DNA of 64,000 nucleotides. It comes from Evansella halocellulosilytica (GTDB lineage Bacteria; Bacillota; Bacilli; Bacillales; Salisediminibacteriaceae). Made by a program: the position numbers and the translations under genes. The stretch lies in NCBI RefSeq assembly GCF_002335745.1, contig NZ_NIST01000001.1, positions 2,681,636-2,745,635 of the forward strand, written 5' to 3'. Shown here in pieces: positions 30,775 to 40,237 of this stretch (position 1 is the first letter of the stretch; each line of letters opens with the position of its first letter). The notes under the pieces were generated by a model. That model was given only the letters and a program-made list of their open reading frames with translations, was not told where the DNA came from and did no database searches.

Positions 30775-30990
30775 TCGATTGTTGTCTAGACTTCAGGCAC
30801 GAGCGTTAACTACACGAGTAGGCTACGAGTTGTCTCGACGGATCTAGCTTCAAAGTGATACTAGAAGAGGAAGAGACAGCAGTTTTCGGCTCGAGGTCGC
30901 TTCGCCCCGCCATTTGAAGTCTAAGTTCGGACTTCTTTATGTCGGGACTCCAGCGCTTTTCGCCGATAGACGGGCGCCTTGCGCTTTTCT
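30775..30990. repeat. GC-rich Bacillaceae dispersed repeat
   Basis: The stretch includes TTGTCTAGACTTCAGGCACG, then TCGAGGTCGCTTCGCCCCGC, GACTTCTTTATGTCGGGACT and CCAGCGCTTTTCGCC, ending CTTGCGCTTTTCT. GC content is well above the surroundings. I recognise this type of non-coding repeat from many Bacillaceae intergenic regions, but cannot give it an accepted name. It lies between convergent genes glpK2 and the DMT gene and may also end transcripts. Confidence 0.55.
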
Positions 30991-31016
30991 TATACTATCT
31001 ATCACTTCTTTTTATT

Positions 31017-31940
31017 TTATTTCGCTTTGCTTAACACATGTGCTCCTTTACGAACCGATTTAGGCACTCTCGTAGATAAATAGACGCCAACAAGAACGAT
31101 CATTCCTCCGAAAAGCTGGTGCTGCGTAAATGATTCATTTAAAAATAAGATCGATAAGATGGTTGTGAACACAGGTACTAAATTAAAAAAGATAGATGCT
31201 TTCGCAGGGCCAACTTCACGGACACCGCGGTACCAAGCGAGTAAAGCTAAAGCGGACGGGAAGATTCCAATATAAATAATACCTACGATTACTTGCCAGC
31301 TTCTGAGGTTAGGAAAACCAACGGTGAACCATTCAATGATGGAGATCGGCAACAAAATGATACAGCCAATAATCATTGTCATCACAAGGCCAGCTATAAT
31401 AGGAAACTTGTGACTGTGCTGCTTTATAATAATTGAATAAATCGCCCAGAAGATGATTCCAACCAACATGATTATGTCACCAATATTAAAAGATAACGAC
31501 AACAAAGTCTCCAAAGAGCCTCTTGTTATAATCCACAGAATGCCACCAAAAGAAAGAACAATGCCAAAAGATTGCCCTTTTGTTAATGTTTCCTTTAATA
31601 ATATAAACCCTAAAATCGCAGCGACAGCAGGCGTTAACGCATCAACGATTGCTGCATTTATCGAGCTCGTATAATTAACGGACAAATAAAGACATCCGTT
31701 AAAGAGGACGATACCTGTAATTGAGAGTCCGATAAGTGGTTTCCACTCTTTCTTCCATAATGGGTGGTTTAAAACGATTGTTTTATAGCAAAATGGAAGT
31801 AAAAATAACGTTGCAGATATAAAGCGGAATAAAGCTAATGTAAAAGGCGGAACCGTTCCTTCAAGTGCTTTACCTACGATAAAATTTCCTGAAAAAAATA
31901 ATATTGCCGCTGTGATAATGAGGTATGGATGCATTTTCAA
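31017..31940 (-). CDS. EamA/DMT-family membrane transporter
   Basis: This 307-residue protein has about ten membrane spans in two EamA repeats. The first starts FFSGNFIVGKALEGTVPPFTL, cut here to FFSGNFIVGKALEG, and contains the conserved GLSITGIVLFN; the second includes IGIFPSALALLAWYRGV and VPVFTTILSILFLNES. The substrate is unknown. It stands alone, convergent with glpK2, and starts 90 bases past the P-II operon terminator on the same strand. Confidence 0.87.
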   Translation of the reverse strand: MKMHPYLIITAAILFFSGNFIVGKALEGTVPPFTLALFRFISATLFLLPFCYKTIVLNHPLWKKEWKPLIGLSITGIVLFNGCLYLSVNYTSSINAAIVDALTPAVAAILGFILLKETLTKGQSFGIVLSFGGILWIITRGSLETLLSLSFNIGDIIMLVGIIFWAIYSIIIKQHSHKFPIIAGLVMTMIIGCIILLPISIIEWFTVGFPNLRSWQVIVGIIYIGIFPSALALLAWYRGVREVGPAKASIFFNLVPVFTTILSILFLNESFTQHQLFGGMIVLVGVYLSTRVPKSVRKGAHVLSKAK

Positions 31941-31991
31941 CCTATCACCTCCAACGTAGTTGAGTATAACATGCAGAGAGTATATCTCAAG

Positions 31992-32024
31992 AAAAAATAG
32001 CGAAGAGTTTAATTCCCCGCTATT
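31992..32024 (-). terminator. Terminator of the DUF1538-PII operon
   Basis: On the minus strand AATAGCG pairs with CGCTATT around GGGAATTAAACTCTT, then T5. It begins about 20 bases past the P-II-like stop. Confidence 0.7.
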
Positions 32025-32042
32025 GAGTATCGGTCACATTTA

Positions 32043-32747
32043 CTATTTTGTATCTTCATTCATTAGGTGGTGAATGCCAACGGTTTGTTCAACGGGTAGG
32101 ACAAAAGCGATACCTCTACCTGGTTCATTTATATTAACATGTTCTTCAAGTGCTTCGAGAACATTATTTGTTAATGATTTTTTTATTAATGTTAAAACAA
32201 TATCCTTCTCAGGTTCAATGTGTATAGAAAGAAGCTTTGCTTTTTCATGTATTCCACTACCGCGACCGTTTATAACTGTACCACCTTCAGATCCTCCTTT
32301 TTTGGATGCATTGATTACTTTTCCAGCGTCACCTTTATTGACAATTGTAATAATTAGGTCAAACCCACGATGTTTAAGGTCATCTGTCACCATATGTAAA
32401 TCCTCCTTTGAGTCTTCCTCTTGCTTTCTGTGGGCAATTCCAAATGTTCTTTTAACATCTATAATAAATCCAATACCTTTCCCCGGCCGATTTAGTTCTG
32501 CTGCATCAATTACACGATCTAAAGTATCAGGTAATAGATCTTGATGAACGAGGTTTATAATTAATTCCTTTTCATAGATTGCATCTATGCCAAATATTTT
32601 TTCTCTTTCATGAATACCAATTCCTGACCCGATCATAATTGTGCCGCCACTAACACCGGCATTTTTTGCGGCCTTCATCACTTTTTTTGCTTTTCCCTTT
32701 TTTACGATCGTAACTAACAACTTTTGCTCTAATCGTTTAGGAATCAT
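32043..32747 (-). CDS. Tandem P-II-like domain protein
   Basis: This 234-residue soluble protein is built of two similar halves. Half one (about 8-105) has KLLVTIVKKGKAKKVMKAAK and GGTIMIGSGIGIHE; half two (about 128-225) has LIITIVNKGDAGKVINASK and GGTVINGRGSGIHE. Both halves end with a GKGIGFIIDV or GRGIAFVLPV strand. This is the ferredoxin-like pattern of P-II signalling proteins, doubled. P-II proteins bind adenine nucleotides and 2-oxoglutarate and act on transporters. The start overlaps the upstream DUF1538 gene by 11 bases. The ligand and target are inferred from fold and context. Confidence 0.8.
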   Translation of the reverse strand: MIPKRLEQKLLVTIVKKGKAKKVMKAAKNAGVSGGTIMIGSGIGIHEREKIFGIDAIYEKELIINLVHQDLLPDTLDRVIDAAELNRPGKGIGFIIDVKRTFGIAHRKQEEDSKEDLHMVTDDLKHRGFDLIITIVNKGDAGKVINASKKGGSEGGTVINGRGSGIHEKAKLLSIHIEPEKDIVLTLIKKSLTNNVLEALEEHVNINEPGRGIAFVLPVEQTVGIHHLMNEDTK

Positions 32748-33467
32748 TTTCTACCCGCTCCTTATATGTGAATATTATTCCTAAAATTAGTACTGATAAA
32801 ATGGGAGTAAGGGCAACGAGTGCAATCATTCCAAACCCATCCATTAAAGGATCACGACCTTCGATTACGGAGGCTAAACCTACAGCAATAGCCATAATAA
32901 AAGTGACAGTCATTGGCCCTGTAGCTACACCGCCTGCATCAAAGGCAATAGAGATAAATCTATCTTTTGAAATAAATAACAGAATAATTGCAATGGCATA
33001 GCCAGGTATAATAAAATACCATAATGGAATCCCTACTAATATTCTAATCATTGATAAAGAAATTGATACAGCTACACCAATAGACAACGTAATTAACATT
33101 ACAGTACTAGAAATTGAACCAGCCGTTACCTTTTCAACTTCATGATTTAATATCCTTACTGCTGGTTCAGCAAATGTAGCCACAAATCCGAAGAGGAATC
33201 CTAGGAGAGGCAATAGTATAATTGTATTTTCCCTTTCTCCAAGAAGATTTCCAATTTCAGTTCCAGCCGGATAGAACCCAACTTCAACACCTTGTAAAAA
33301 AAGTGCGAGTCCAGCAAAAGTAAAAAGTAAACCAATTATGATATTTTTTATTTTTTCCTTGTTTAATTTAAGGAAGAAAAACTGAAAAATAACGAAAAAG
33401 ATAAGTAAAGGAAGAATAGCCATTGTAACTTCTAGGAGAACATGATCAAAACCGTGAAATAGCTCCA
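32737..33467 (-). CDS. DUF1538 membrane protein, second of pair
   Basis: This protein of about 243 residues has seven or more hydrophobic segments. It is homologous to the preceding gene: both have the AEP.VR.L motif (here AEPAVRIL near residue 100) and a glycine-rich loop AFDAGGVATGPMTV near residue 176. It belongs to DUF1538, a membrane family without an assigned function. The ATG at 33467 gives MELFHGFDH; a GTG at 33474 overlapping the upstream stop is also possible. The gene order DUF1538, DUF1538, P-II with overlaps throughout implies one complex. Confidence 0.82.
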
Positions 33468-33470
33468 TAA

Positions 33471-34163
33471 TCACCCGTAAATCACCCCTAGTATCATGAC
33501 CGATAAAATTGGACCGATTGAAGCGAGTGCTACAAGTCCAAACCCATCATTTGTAGATGACTTTCCTCTTAAGACGGATGAAACACCTACCCCTAGTGCA
33601 AGGATAAAAGGAACAGTCATAGGTCCAGTTGTTACCCCACCAGCGTCAAAGGATATCGGAATGAAATTACTTGGAGTAAAAAGAGCAAGTATAAAAACGA
33701 ATCCGTATCCAATACAAAGTATATACTTTAATGGTATACCTAACAATGTTCTTGCCATTGCCATAGCAACAAATATACCTACCCCTAGAGCAACAGCATA
33801 AACGAGGATAGTATTTGAGATTTCACCGCTAGACACTTCATCGACTTGAAAGGCAAGAACTCGAACATCCGGCTCAGCCAGAGTGACTACGACACCTAAA
33901 ATAAAACCGACTCCAATAATGAGCAATGGCTTTTTAGTTTTTGGTAAAGTTGAGCCAATCAATTCACCAATTGGTAGTAATCCTATATGTACTCCAACTA
34001 AAAAAAGAAACAACCCTAAACCAACCATGATGACTCCAGCTAAAAATTGAATGAATGTATCAGTGGGCATACCAATAATTGTAAATTGTAATATGATAAT
34101 AACCACTGACATTGGAAGAATGGCAAACGTAACTTCTTTTAATTGCTCTAATATATTTTTCAT
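33471..34163 (-). CDS. DUF1538 membrane protein, first of pair
   Basis: This 230-residue membrane protein starts MKNILEQLKEVTFAILP. It carries AEPDVRVL near residue 97 and the conserved SFDAGGVTTGPMTVPF at 171-186, then NDGFGLVALASIGPILSVM. Six or seven hydrophobic segments are visible. The ATG at 34163 follows GAGAGGGGTG; earlier in-frame starts lack a good ribosome site. It is the first gene of the operon. The buried acidic residues and the glycine-rich loop in both paralogues suggest a pore or substrate site, which is an inference. Confidence 0.82.
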   Translation of the reverse strand: MKNILEQLKEVTFAILPMSVVIIILQFTIIGMPTDTFIQFLAGVIMVGLGLFLFLVGVHIGLLPIGELIGSTLPKTKKPLLIIGVGFILGVVVTLAEPDVRVLAFQVDEVSSGEISNTILVYAVALGVGIFVAMAMARTLLGIPLKYILCIGYGFVFILALFTPSNFIPISFDAGGVTTGPMTVPFILALGVGVSSVLRGKSSTNDGFGLVALASIGPILSVMILGVIYG

Positions 34164-34320
34164 TTTCTGCACCCCTCTCAACAAAATTAGAATCATTCTT
34201 TACCCGTGAGACTTTTACATTAAACGTTTGCCTTTACAATTATTTTATCAAAAAATGGTAAGACAAGTTACAATAAACGTTTTTTAAGGTATAATAATAA
34301 AAAAGGAAAGCGGTGATAGA

Positions 34321-34461
34321 TTGGCCATCTTCTACCTTTGTAAACAATGTAATGGCGTTGGGAAGGTTGACAGGAAGATTTGGTTTGTGACGATGAAGGT
34401 GTCGTGCCGCTTTTGTGAAGGAACCGGAAAAAAGAAATATAAAAAGGATCGAATTGGTTAG
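34321..34461 (+). CDS. Small DnaJ-type zinc-finger protein
   Basis: This 46-residue protein (MAIFYLCKQCNGVGKV...) has two CxxCxGxG repeats: CKQCNGVG and CRFCEGTG, as in the Cys-rich domain of DnaJ. Four cysteines would bind one zinc ion. It starts at TTG 34321 behind AAAGGAAAGCGG. Such tiny proteins occur in Bacillus; the function is unknown. It is transcribed divergently from the DUF1538 operon. Confidence 0.7.
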   Translation: MAIFYLCKQCNGVGKVDRKIWFVTMKVSCRFCEGTGKKKYKKDRIG

Positions 34462-34544
34462 CTTACTCCTGCGTTGATGAACAGCAGGGGCTTTTTATTC
34501 TTTATTTTAGGCACTTAAATTTCGGAAAACAGAAATTGTAGGTG

Positions 34545-34576
34545 AAAAAACGACCTTTATGATGGAGGTCGTTTTT
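34545..34576. terminator. Bidirectional terminator between the zinc-finger gene and prfC
   Basis: AAAAAACGACCT pairs with AGGTCGTTTTT around TTATGATGG. The A and T runs on each side let it serve both the plus-strand small gene and the minus-strand prfC. Confidence 0.8.
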
Positions 34577-34609
34577 CAGAGTCTATTGGTCTGTAAAGGT
34601 AATTCAACG

Positions 34610-36154
34610 TTATTCTAACAGGTCCCATCCCGTGGATAATTCAATGTCTGGATTGCGGTCTTGGAACATACGAAGAGCAAAATCATTTTCAAATAAAAGG
34701 ACGGATCTTCCGTGTTGATCTTTGACGAGCATTTTTCGACTATCGGTCATTTTATCTGTAACGTCGCCTTTCGTCACCCAGCGAGCTAACTCATGTGTCA
34801 TATGTTGAAATTCAATGTCAGAGTTATATTCGTTTTTCATACGGTATTCAAATACTTGAAATTGAAGCTCTCCAACGGCACCGATAATATAATCCTCAAA
34901 ATAAGGCGTTTTATACAACTGAATTGTACCTTCTTGAACGAGCTGAGACATCCCTTTATGAAATTGTTTATGCTTTAATGCATTTTTTGCAGTAACTTTA
35001 GCAAATTTTTCAGGAGGGAACTGAGGCATTTCTTCATAAACAATTCGTTCATTACCAGTCACTAATGTATCACCGACTTCAAAGTTGCCTGAATCGTATA
35101 TACCGATAATATCACCTGGCATTGCTGTATCAACAGTTTCACGATCTGAGGCGAAAAATGAGTGTGATTGGCTCAGCTTCATCTTTTTGCCAGTTCGAGA
35201 AAGGGTGATTTCCATCCCTCTTTCAAATTTTCCAGAACATACTCGTAAAAATGCAATCCGGTCACGGTGATTCGGATTCATATTTGCTTGGATTTTAAAG
35301 ATGAATCCGGTAAATGTATGACTTTCCGGATCGATATATTCACCAGATGCCTTACGCGGCTTAGGCTCTGCTGCTAGCTTAACAAATTGATCTAAAAACG
35401 ATTGGACACCGAAGCTTGAAAGTGCACTCCCAAAAAAGACAGGGGTTAATGTACCATTTTGGACTTTATCCATTGTAAATTCATTCCCAGCTTCTTCAAG
35501 AAGCATAATATCTTCTTCTAGTTTTTCTTTTTCATAGCTTTCCAATACTTGTTGTTCATTGTATGGAACAATCTCACGTTCATGAGAATCATTGTATATT
35601 TCAATCTTTTCATCTGGAATACTGTATATCCCTTTTAACGTTTTCCCCATACCGATCGGCCAATTCATCGGGTACGTTTCCATTTCAAGAACGTCTTCGA
35701 TTTCAGAAAGAAGGTCAAGTGGTTCTTTCCCTTCACGGTCTAGCTTATTAATAAAGGTCAAAATAGGAATTCCGCGCATACGACAAACTTTAAAGAGCTT
35801 TAACGTTTGAGCTTCAATCCCTTTTGTACTGTCGATAACCATTACAGCCGTATCCACTGCTGTGAGTGTCCGGTATGTGTCCTCACTAAAGTCTTGGTGA
35901 CCAGGGGTATCTAATATATTAATTTGAACATCATCATAAATAAGCTGCATAACACTAGAAGTAACCGAGATTCCACGTTGCTTCTCTATTTCCATCCAGT
36001 CAGATGTCGCAAATTTTCCTGATTTTTTCCCTTTAACAGTTCCCGCACTCCGAATTCCGCCTCCTAGCAGTAACAGCTTTTCAGTTAATGTTGTTTTTCC
36101 GGCGTCAGGGTGGGAGATAATTGCAAACGTACGTCTTGGCGTTTCATTAGACAT
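34610..36154 (-). CDS. prfC: Peptide chain release factor 3
   Basis: This translational GTPase of 514 residues recycles RF1/RF2 from the ribosome. It has G1 [14 protein letters not shown]3 [17 protein letters not shown]4 INKLD, and the RF3-specific [10 protein letters not shown] and [15 protein letters not shown] segments. The second of two close ATGs (36154) is better placed, 8 bases after AAAGGA. The length is slightly under the 529 residues of E. coli RF3. The gene is absent from some Bacillus species, so its presence is a useful taxonomic detail. Monocistronic. Confidence 0.94.
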   Translation of the reverse strand: MSNETPRRTFAIISHPDAGKTTLTEKLLLLGGGIRSAGTVKGKKSGKFATSDWMEIEKQRGISVTSSVMQLIYDDVQINILDTPGHQDFSEDTYRTLTAVDTAVMVIDSTKGIEAQTLKLFKVCRMRGIPILTFINKLDREGKEPLDLLSEIEDVLEMETYPMNWPIGMGKTLKGIYSIPDEKIEIYNDSHEREIVPYNEQQVLESYEKEKLEEDIMLLEEAGNEFTMDKVQNGTLTPVFFGSALSSFGVQSFLDQFVKLAAEPKPRKASGEYIDPESHTFTGFIFKIQANMNPNHRDRIAFLRVCSGKFERGMEITLSRTGKKMKLSQSHSFFASDRETVDTAMPGDIIGIYDSGNFEVGDTLVTGNERIVYEEMPQFPPEKFAKVTAKNALKHKQFHKGMSQLVQEGTIQLYKTPYFEDYIIGAVGELQFQVFEYRMKNEYNSDIEFQHMTHELARWVTKGDVTDKMTDSRKMLVKDQHGRSVLLFENDFALRMFQDRNPDIELSTGWDLLE

Positions 36155-36392
36155 GTGCATAATCCTTTCTATTCAAGTTCATGGCTCCAATATTCAATTA
36201 TAAACAAAATGAGTGCAATAATCACTGGAAAATAAAAATTTCCTTTTTGTAGGACTAAATTTCATAAATCGAGGTTTGTGGAATAAGGATTCTTTCGGAA
36301 AATAACGTTAAATATATTCGTGTTCCTTTTAAATTAAATGTATAGAGGGTATAAATACAAGAAACGTTATAAGTTTATTAGGAGTGATCATA

Positions 36393-36656
36393 TTGTTTTC
36401 ATCAAGTCGGTCATGGTATCTACTTGTAACATCGATTTTCTTAGTCGTATCAATCGTTACCGCATATTCAGTCATGACAAATGAAGATCGAAATTGGAGC
36501 TTCCCTACTCATGTTTTTGTAATTGGTTTATTTTTTTCTGTTGGAGCTTTTTTCGTTTGGAGAAAAGGGAAAGAAAGTTATCCATATGCGTACTTATTAT
36601 TGTTATGTGCGATGTATGCCTTTGTGCTCGTGTTGTTTACAATGATTCGTATGTGA
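36393..36656 (+). CDS. Small membrane protein with three spans
   Basis: This 87-residue protein has three hydrophobic segments (about 5-22, 36-52, 63-85) separated by NEDRNWSFPTH and RKGKESYPY. The TTG at 36393 is preferred, 8 bases after AGGAG; a GTG at 36384 is in frame but too close. No family is recognised. It sits upstream of the small sporulation protein and SpoVR, which makes a sporulation link possible but unproven. Confidence 0.65.
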   Translation: MFSSSRSWYLLVTSIFLVVSIVTAYSVMTNEDRNWSFPTHVFVIGLFFSVGAFFVWRKGKESYPYAYLLLLCAMYAFVLVLFTMIRM

Positions 36657-36735
36657 ATTTAAGGCATTAGCCCACTCATTATTAGGGCATTTGCATATGA
36701 TGAAAATGACCAAATGGAAAAGGGGGCTGACATAC

Positions 36736-36846
36736 ATGTCTCATAAAGCAGATCCTTGTCCGACTCCAGAATATGGAGACTCTTTCGTATTAATCTTAGT
36801 GCTCTTCATCTTGCTAGTCATTATTGGAGCAGCGTACTTGTACTAA
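36736..36846 (+). CDS. YjcZ-family small sporulation protein
   Basis: This 36-residue protein starts MSHKADPCPTPEYGD and ends with the single membrane span FVLILVLFILLVIIGAAYLY, abbreviated VLFILLVIIGAAY. The pattern of a short polar head and a VLFILLxIxGAA tail is that of the YjcZ family of spore-associated peptides. AAAGGGGGCTG lies before the ATG. Its terminator follows at once. It is too short for standard gene calls. Confidence 0.82.
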   Translation: MSHKADPCPTPEYGDSFVLILVLFILLVIIGAAYLY

Positions 36847-36852
36847 AATTAG

Positions 36853-36880
36853 AAGCAGCCTGTATCATTAGGCTGCTTTT
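36853..36880 (+). terminator. Terminator after the YjcZ-type gene
   Basis: AAGCAGCCT pairs with AGGCTGCTT around GTATCATT, followed by TTTAAT; it begins 6 bases past the stop. Confidence 0.8.
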
Positions 36881-37045
36881 AATATTGGTTAACTTCGTGT
36901 AAGAAAGAGGACGCTCACCTTACAATAGACACTAATCCAATGAAATGAATTATAGAGGGAGAAGGAGAAATAATGATTTCTGTTTTCATCAATTTTTAAT
37001 TCTATTCATACAATGATGTAACACAATGATAGAGGGGGTGAACCG

Positions 37046-38470
37046 ATGGAGAAGGAGGACCAACAAGTCATTAAGGCGATCGATGAAATTACTGAAATTG
37101 CAGAAGGATTTGGGCTTGATTTTTATCCGATGCGCTATGAAATCTGCCCAGCTGATATCATTTATACGTTTGGTGCTTATGGGATGCCAACAAGATTCTC
37201 ACATTGGAGTTTTGGGAAACAATTTCATAAAATGAAATTACAATATGACTTAGGCTTAAGTAAAATTTATGAGCTTGTCATAAATTCAAATCCTTGCTAT
37301 GCATTTTTACTTGATACGAATTCTTTAATTCAAAACAAACTAATTATTGCCCACGTCTTGGCACATTGTGACTTCTTCAAAAACAATGTCCGTTTCTCAA
37401 ATACGAGGCGAGACATGGTCGAGAGTATGACAGCAACTGCAGAAAGAATCGCACATTATGAACTGATTCATGGAAAAGAAGATGTAGAAAGATTTTTAGA
37501 TGCTGTCTTAGCTGTTCAAGAACATATTGACCCTAGCCTTGTCAGACCTAAGCTAAGCTGGACGAAAGAAGATGTTTATTTTGATGAAGAAGAAGATCAA
37601 AAAGCAAATGCTGATTATGATGATTTGTGGTCACTTGATGATTCTGAAAACAAAGAGAAAAAAATGAAGCTGACGAAAAAGAAAAAGAAACTTCCACCGC
37701 AGCCGGAAAAAGACTTGCTATTGTTTATAGAAGAATATAGTCGAGAACTTGAAGACTGGCAGAGAGACATTCTAACAATGATGAGAGAAGAGATGCTTTA
37801 TTTTTGGCCGCAGCTTGAAACGAAAATAATGAATGAAGGCTGGGCATCCTTTTGGCACCAACGGATTATTCGGGAAATGGATTTAACAACAGATGAATCT
37901 GTAGAGTTTGCAAAGTTAAATGCAGGCGTGATTCAGCCGTCAACAACGCAAATAAACCCATATTATTTAGGACTTAAAGTTTTTGAAGATATTGAAGAAC
38001 GGTATAATAACCCGACTGACGAAATGAAAGAGAAGCAAGGAGTGAAACCTAATAGCGGTAGGGAAAAGATATTTGAAGTGCGTGAAATTGAATCTGATAT
38101 ATCGTTTATTCGTAACTACTTAACAAAAGATCTCGTTCTGAGAGAGGATATGTATTTATTTCAGAAAAAAGGCAGAGATTACAAAATTGTTGATAAAGAA
38201 TGGGAACACGTAAGAGATCAGCTTATTAGCAGTCGTGTCAATGGAGGTTTTCCATATATCGTTGTAAAAGATGGAGATCATTTAAAAAATGGAGAGTTGT
38301 ATTTGTCTCATGAATATGAGGATATCGAGCTTGATACACAGTATTTAGAGAAAACATTGCCTTATATTTATCAACTATGGGGACGCCCAGTGCATTTGGA
38401 AACCGTGCTCGCAGACCGGAAAATCGTTTTTACGTATGATGGCAGAAAGATTCATAAACGGTATGTATAA
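37046..38470 (+). CDS. spoVR: SpoVR family stage V sporulation protein
   Basis: This 474-residue cytosolic protein matches B. subtilis SpoVR (468 residues), which is needed for normal spore cortex formation. Typical segments are [21 protein letters not shown], shortened as [12 protein letters not shown], then [23 protein letters not shown] and the C-terminal half with [16 protein letters not shown] lysine-rich stretch ([14 protein letters not shown]) lies near residue 212. AGAGGGGGTG precedes the ATG. Biochemical function is not established. Monocistronic with its own terminator. Confidence 0.93.
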   Translation: MEKEDQQVIKAIDEITEIAEGFGLDFYPMRYEICPADIIYTFGAYGMPTRFSHWSFGKQFHKMKLQYDLGLSKIYELVINSNPCYAFLLDTNSLIQNKLIIAHVLAHCDFFKNNVRFSNTRRDMVESMTATAERIAHYELIHGKEDVERFLDAVLAVQEHIDPSLVRPKLSWTKEDVYFDEEEDQKANADYDDLWSLDDSENKEKKMKLTKKKKKLPPQPEKDLLLFIEEYSRELEDWQRDILTMMREEMLYFWPQLETKIMNEGWASFWHQRIIREMDLTTDESVEFAKLNAGVIQPSTTQINPYYLGLKVFEDIEERYNNPTDEMKEKQGVKPNSGREKIFEVREIESDISFIRNYLTKDLVLREDMYLFQKKGRDYKIVDKEWEHVRDQLISSRVNGGFPYIVVKDGDHLKNGELYLSHEYEDIELDTQYLEKTLPYIYQLWGRPVHLETVLADRKIVFTYDGRKIHKRYV

Positions 38471-38507
38471 TTTCGATAAACAAGTGTCTCAAAAGCCGTA
38501 AACGAGA

Positions 38508-38552
38508 AAAGCGAGCTGGAATTTTACTAAACATTTCCTAGCTCGTTTTTTC
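38508..38552 (+). terminator. Terminator after spoVR
   Basis: GCGAGCTGGAA pairs with TTCCTAGCTCG across a loop of about 13 bases and is followed by TTTTTTC. Confidence 0.75.
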
Positions 38553-38739
38553 TATGCGATTTATATATCATTATGTGCTCGAAAGAGTTTTTCCCTGCAT
38601 CGCTTTTATTACTGGAGCGATGTATAAGTTTATCGAATTGAAAATGATAATTTAAATGTTATTTTATTAATGTTAAATCTTTCATATGATCATAATAGAA
38701 CGAAACTATTTTTTCATAATGTTTGAAGGAGGAAAAACG

Positions 38740-39114
38740 ATGTCTTTTTTATTTAAGGGAATCGATCATGTCCTATTAGCTGCTCCCCGGGGCTCAGAAG
38801 CTGCAGCGAAGAAATTTTATTCAGAAGTGTTAGGTTTTACTGAAATAGAAAAACCTGATGTTTTAAAGAAAAAGGGAGGAGTTTGGTTTCAATTTAGCCA
38901 TTATCAAGTACATATAGGGATTGAAGAGCCATTTACTTCCGCGAAGAAAGCCCACCCTGCTTTTGAAGTTGAAAATATTGAAGCGTTAAAGGATCACTTA
39001 AGTCAGCATAAGGTCGTATATGACGTAGATGAAAATTTGCCCGGCGCAAAGAGGATATATATTCATGATCCGTTCGGGAATAGAATTGAAATACTGGAAT
39101 GGCAAAATCATTAA
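38740..39114 (+). CDS. VOC-fold (glyoxalase-like) protein
   Basis: This 124-residue single-domain protein has two beta-alpha-beta-beta-beta units: GIDHVLLAAPRGSEAAAKKFYSEVLGF at the start (IDHVLLAAP, FYSEVLGF) and IYIHDPFGNRIEILEW at the end. His9 and the Glu near the C-terminus are possible metal ligands. AAGGAGG lies 8 bases before ATG 38740; the frame is open further upstream without a better site. The substrate is unknown; dioxygenase, lyase and resistance proteins share this fold. Confidence 0.85.
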   Translation: MSFLFKGIDHVLLAAPRGSEAAAKKFYSEVLGFTEIEKPDVLKKKGGVWFQFSHYQVHIGIEEPFTSAKKAHPAFEVENIEALKDHLSQHKVVYDVDENLPGAKRIYIHDPFGNRIEILEWQNH

Positions 39115-39143
39115 TCTGAGATAAAATGGCAAATTAAAATTGA

Positions 39144-40096
39144 CCTGAATCCGTGATAATCGTGTTGATATGCCATCCATCTACTCGCTTTCCGCGGGCG
39201 AACCGCGAGCCTCCTCAAAATCCACTTCGTTTCGTTCTGCGGGGTCTCGCCAGGCTCGCTTTTCCCGCAGGAGTCTCGTAGATTCCTGTCATATCAACGG
39301 TACTCTTATGTATTACTGTTTTTAAGTTTACTAAATAAACCTCACAAAAAAATGCTTTTTGTTAGCAGCAAAAATGGTATCATCACAAAAAGTTACGTTG
39401 AAAAAGCTGAATATATTCGCTTAAATGTTAGAAACCACGGACTATGATTACCAAATTTCAAATAGAGCCTGCGAGCGTGTGATACCATCTTCGATGCTAG
39501 AGTTATTAAATTATGGATCACAGTTTTCACTCGTCGTCGGAACACTTTTTATACCTAATGCACGATAGAAGAAGGGATCTTTTCGGAATGGTTCAATATG
39601 GTCAAAACCTTCTCACTCTGAGATAGAATCCAGATATAAGATGTGATGACATCACCATTTCTAATGGCTGGAGCAGATTTCATCTCAGGAACATTTAAGC
39701 TGGTTAAACGAGTGGAGAGTTCCGTTTTTGATAAAAGTAAACCAATTAGACCTAATCCAGAATGAGTGGATAAAGTTTCATCAGAAGCTTCTAAAATAAA
39801 TTTCACCGTAACACCTTCCTGGTGTATAAGAATTTGAACAAAACAGTTCCTATTCTTATTAAAACAAGGTTTGAAGTAGAATCTTCTGTTCACTCGAAGA
39901 AGTGAATGGTGGCGACTCCAGCGGGAATAGCGCGAGCTGAAGACCCCGCAGACGCTGGTCTTTGCGTTGAGGAGGCTGAGGCCGTGCCCGCGGAAAGCGT
40001 CCGCCAGTAACGGATTCGAATAATAATCCAATATAGTTAAATTGAAAGATTTTTAGGATTCATACAAAGTGTAAATTATTTCATCACGGATTCAGG
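39144..40096. mobile_element. MITE family 1, copy C, interrupted by an IS1380-type remnant
   Basis: The ends CCTGAATCCGTGAT (39144-39157) and ATCACGGATTCAGG (40083-40096) are perfect inverted repeats. The outer right part (39990-40096, inverted) matches the left half of copies A and B, and the outer left part matches their right half. Inside are two inverted copies of a GC-rich repeat (39190-39290 and 39905-40005) and a decayed transposase. At 953 bp it is six times copy B, so it is best read as a MITE with later insertions. Confidence 0.65.
39440..39812 (-). pseudogene. IS1380-type transposase N-terminal remnant
   Basis: On the minus strand, from about 39812, the text reads VKFILEASDETLSTHSGLG, then LLLSKTELSTRLTSLNVPEM and SAPAIRNGDVITSYIW. 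These resemble the N-terminus of IS1380-family transposases. A frame change near 39625 moves the reading to FDHIEPFRKDPFFYRALG, then a stop at about 39530. The catalytic DDE region is absent. The start lies behind CCAGGAAGGTG with a GTG or nearby codon. Confidence 0.6.
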
Positions 40097-40237
40097 ACTG
40101 AAAAATGATTTAAAAGAGGCATTGTGTTTACAGTGTCTTTTTCTAATTGGTAAAAGTAAGTGTTTTTAAATGATATTCCTATCGTATTTATATTAAAATG
40201 TGTATATGCACTTTAGTCAAAGAAGGGGGGATATGCT

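Noticed and set aside
30775-30990. Structured non-coding RNA or rRNA fragment because of high GC
   Set aside because: The sequence matches the look of dispersed Bacillaceae intergenic repeats and contains no rRNA signature.
39555-40031. Single 158-codon protein on the minus strand
   Set aside because: Only the middle part is a transposase remnant; the N-terminal third is repeat sequence and the C-terminal end is out of frame.
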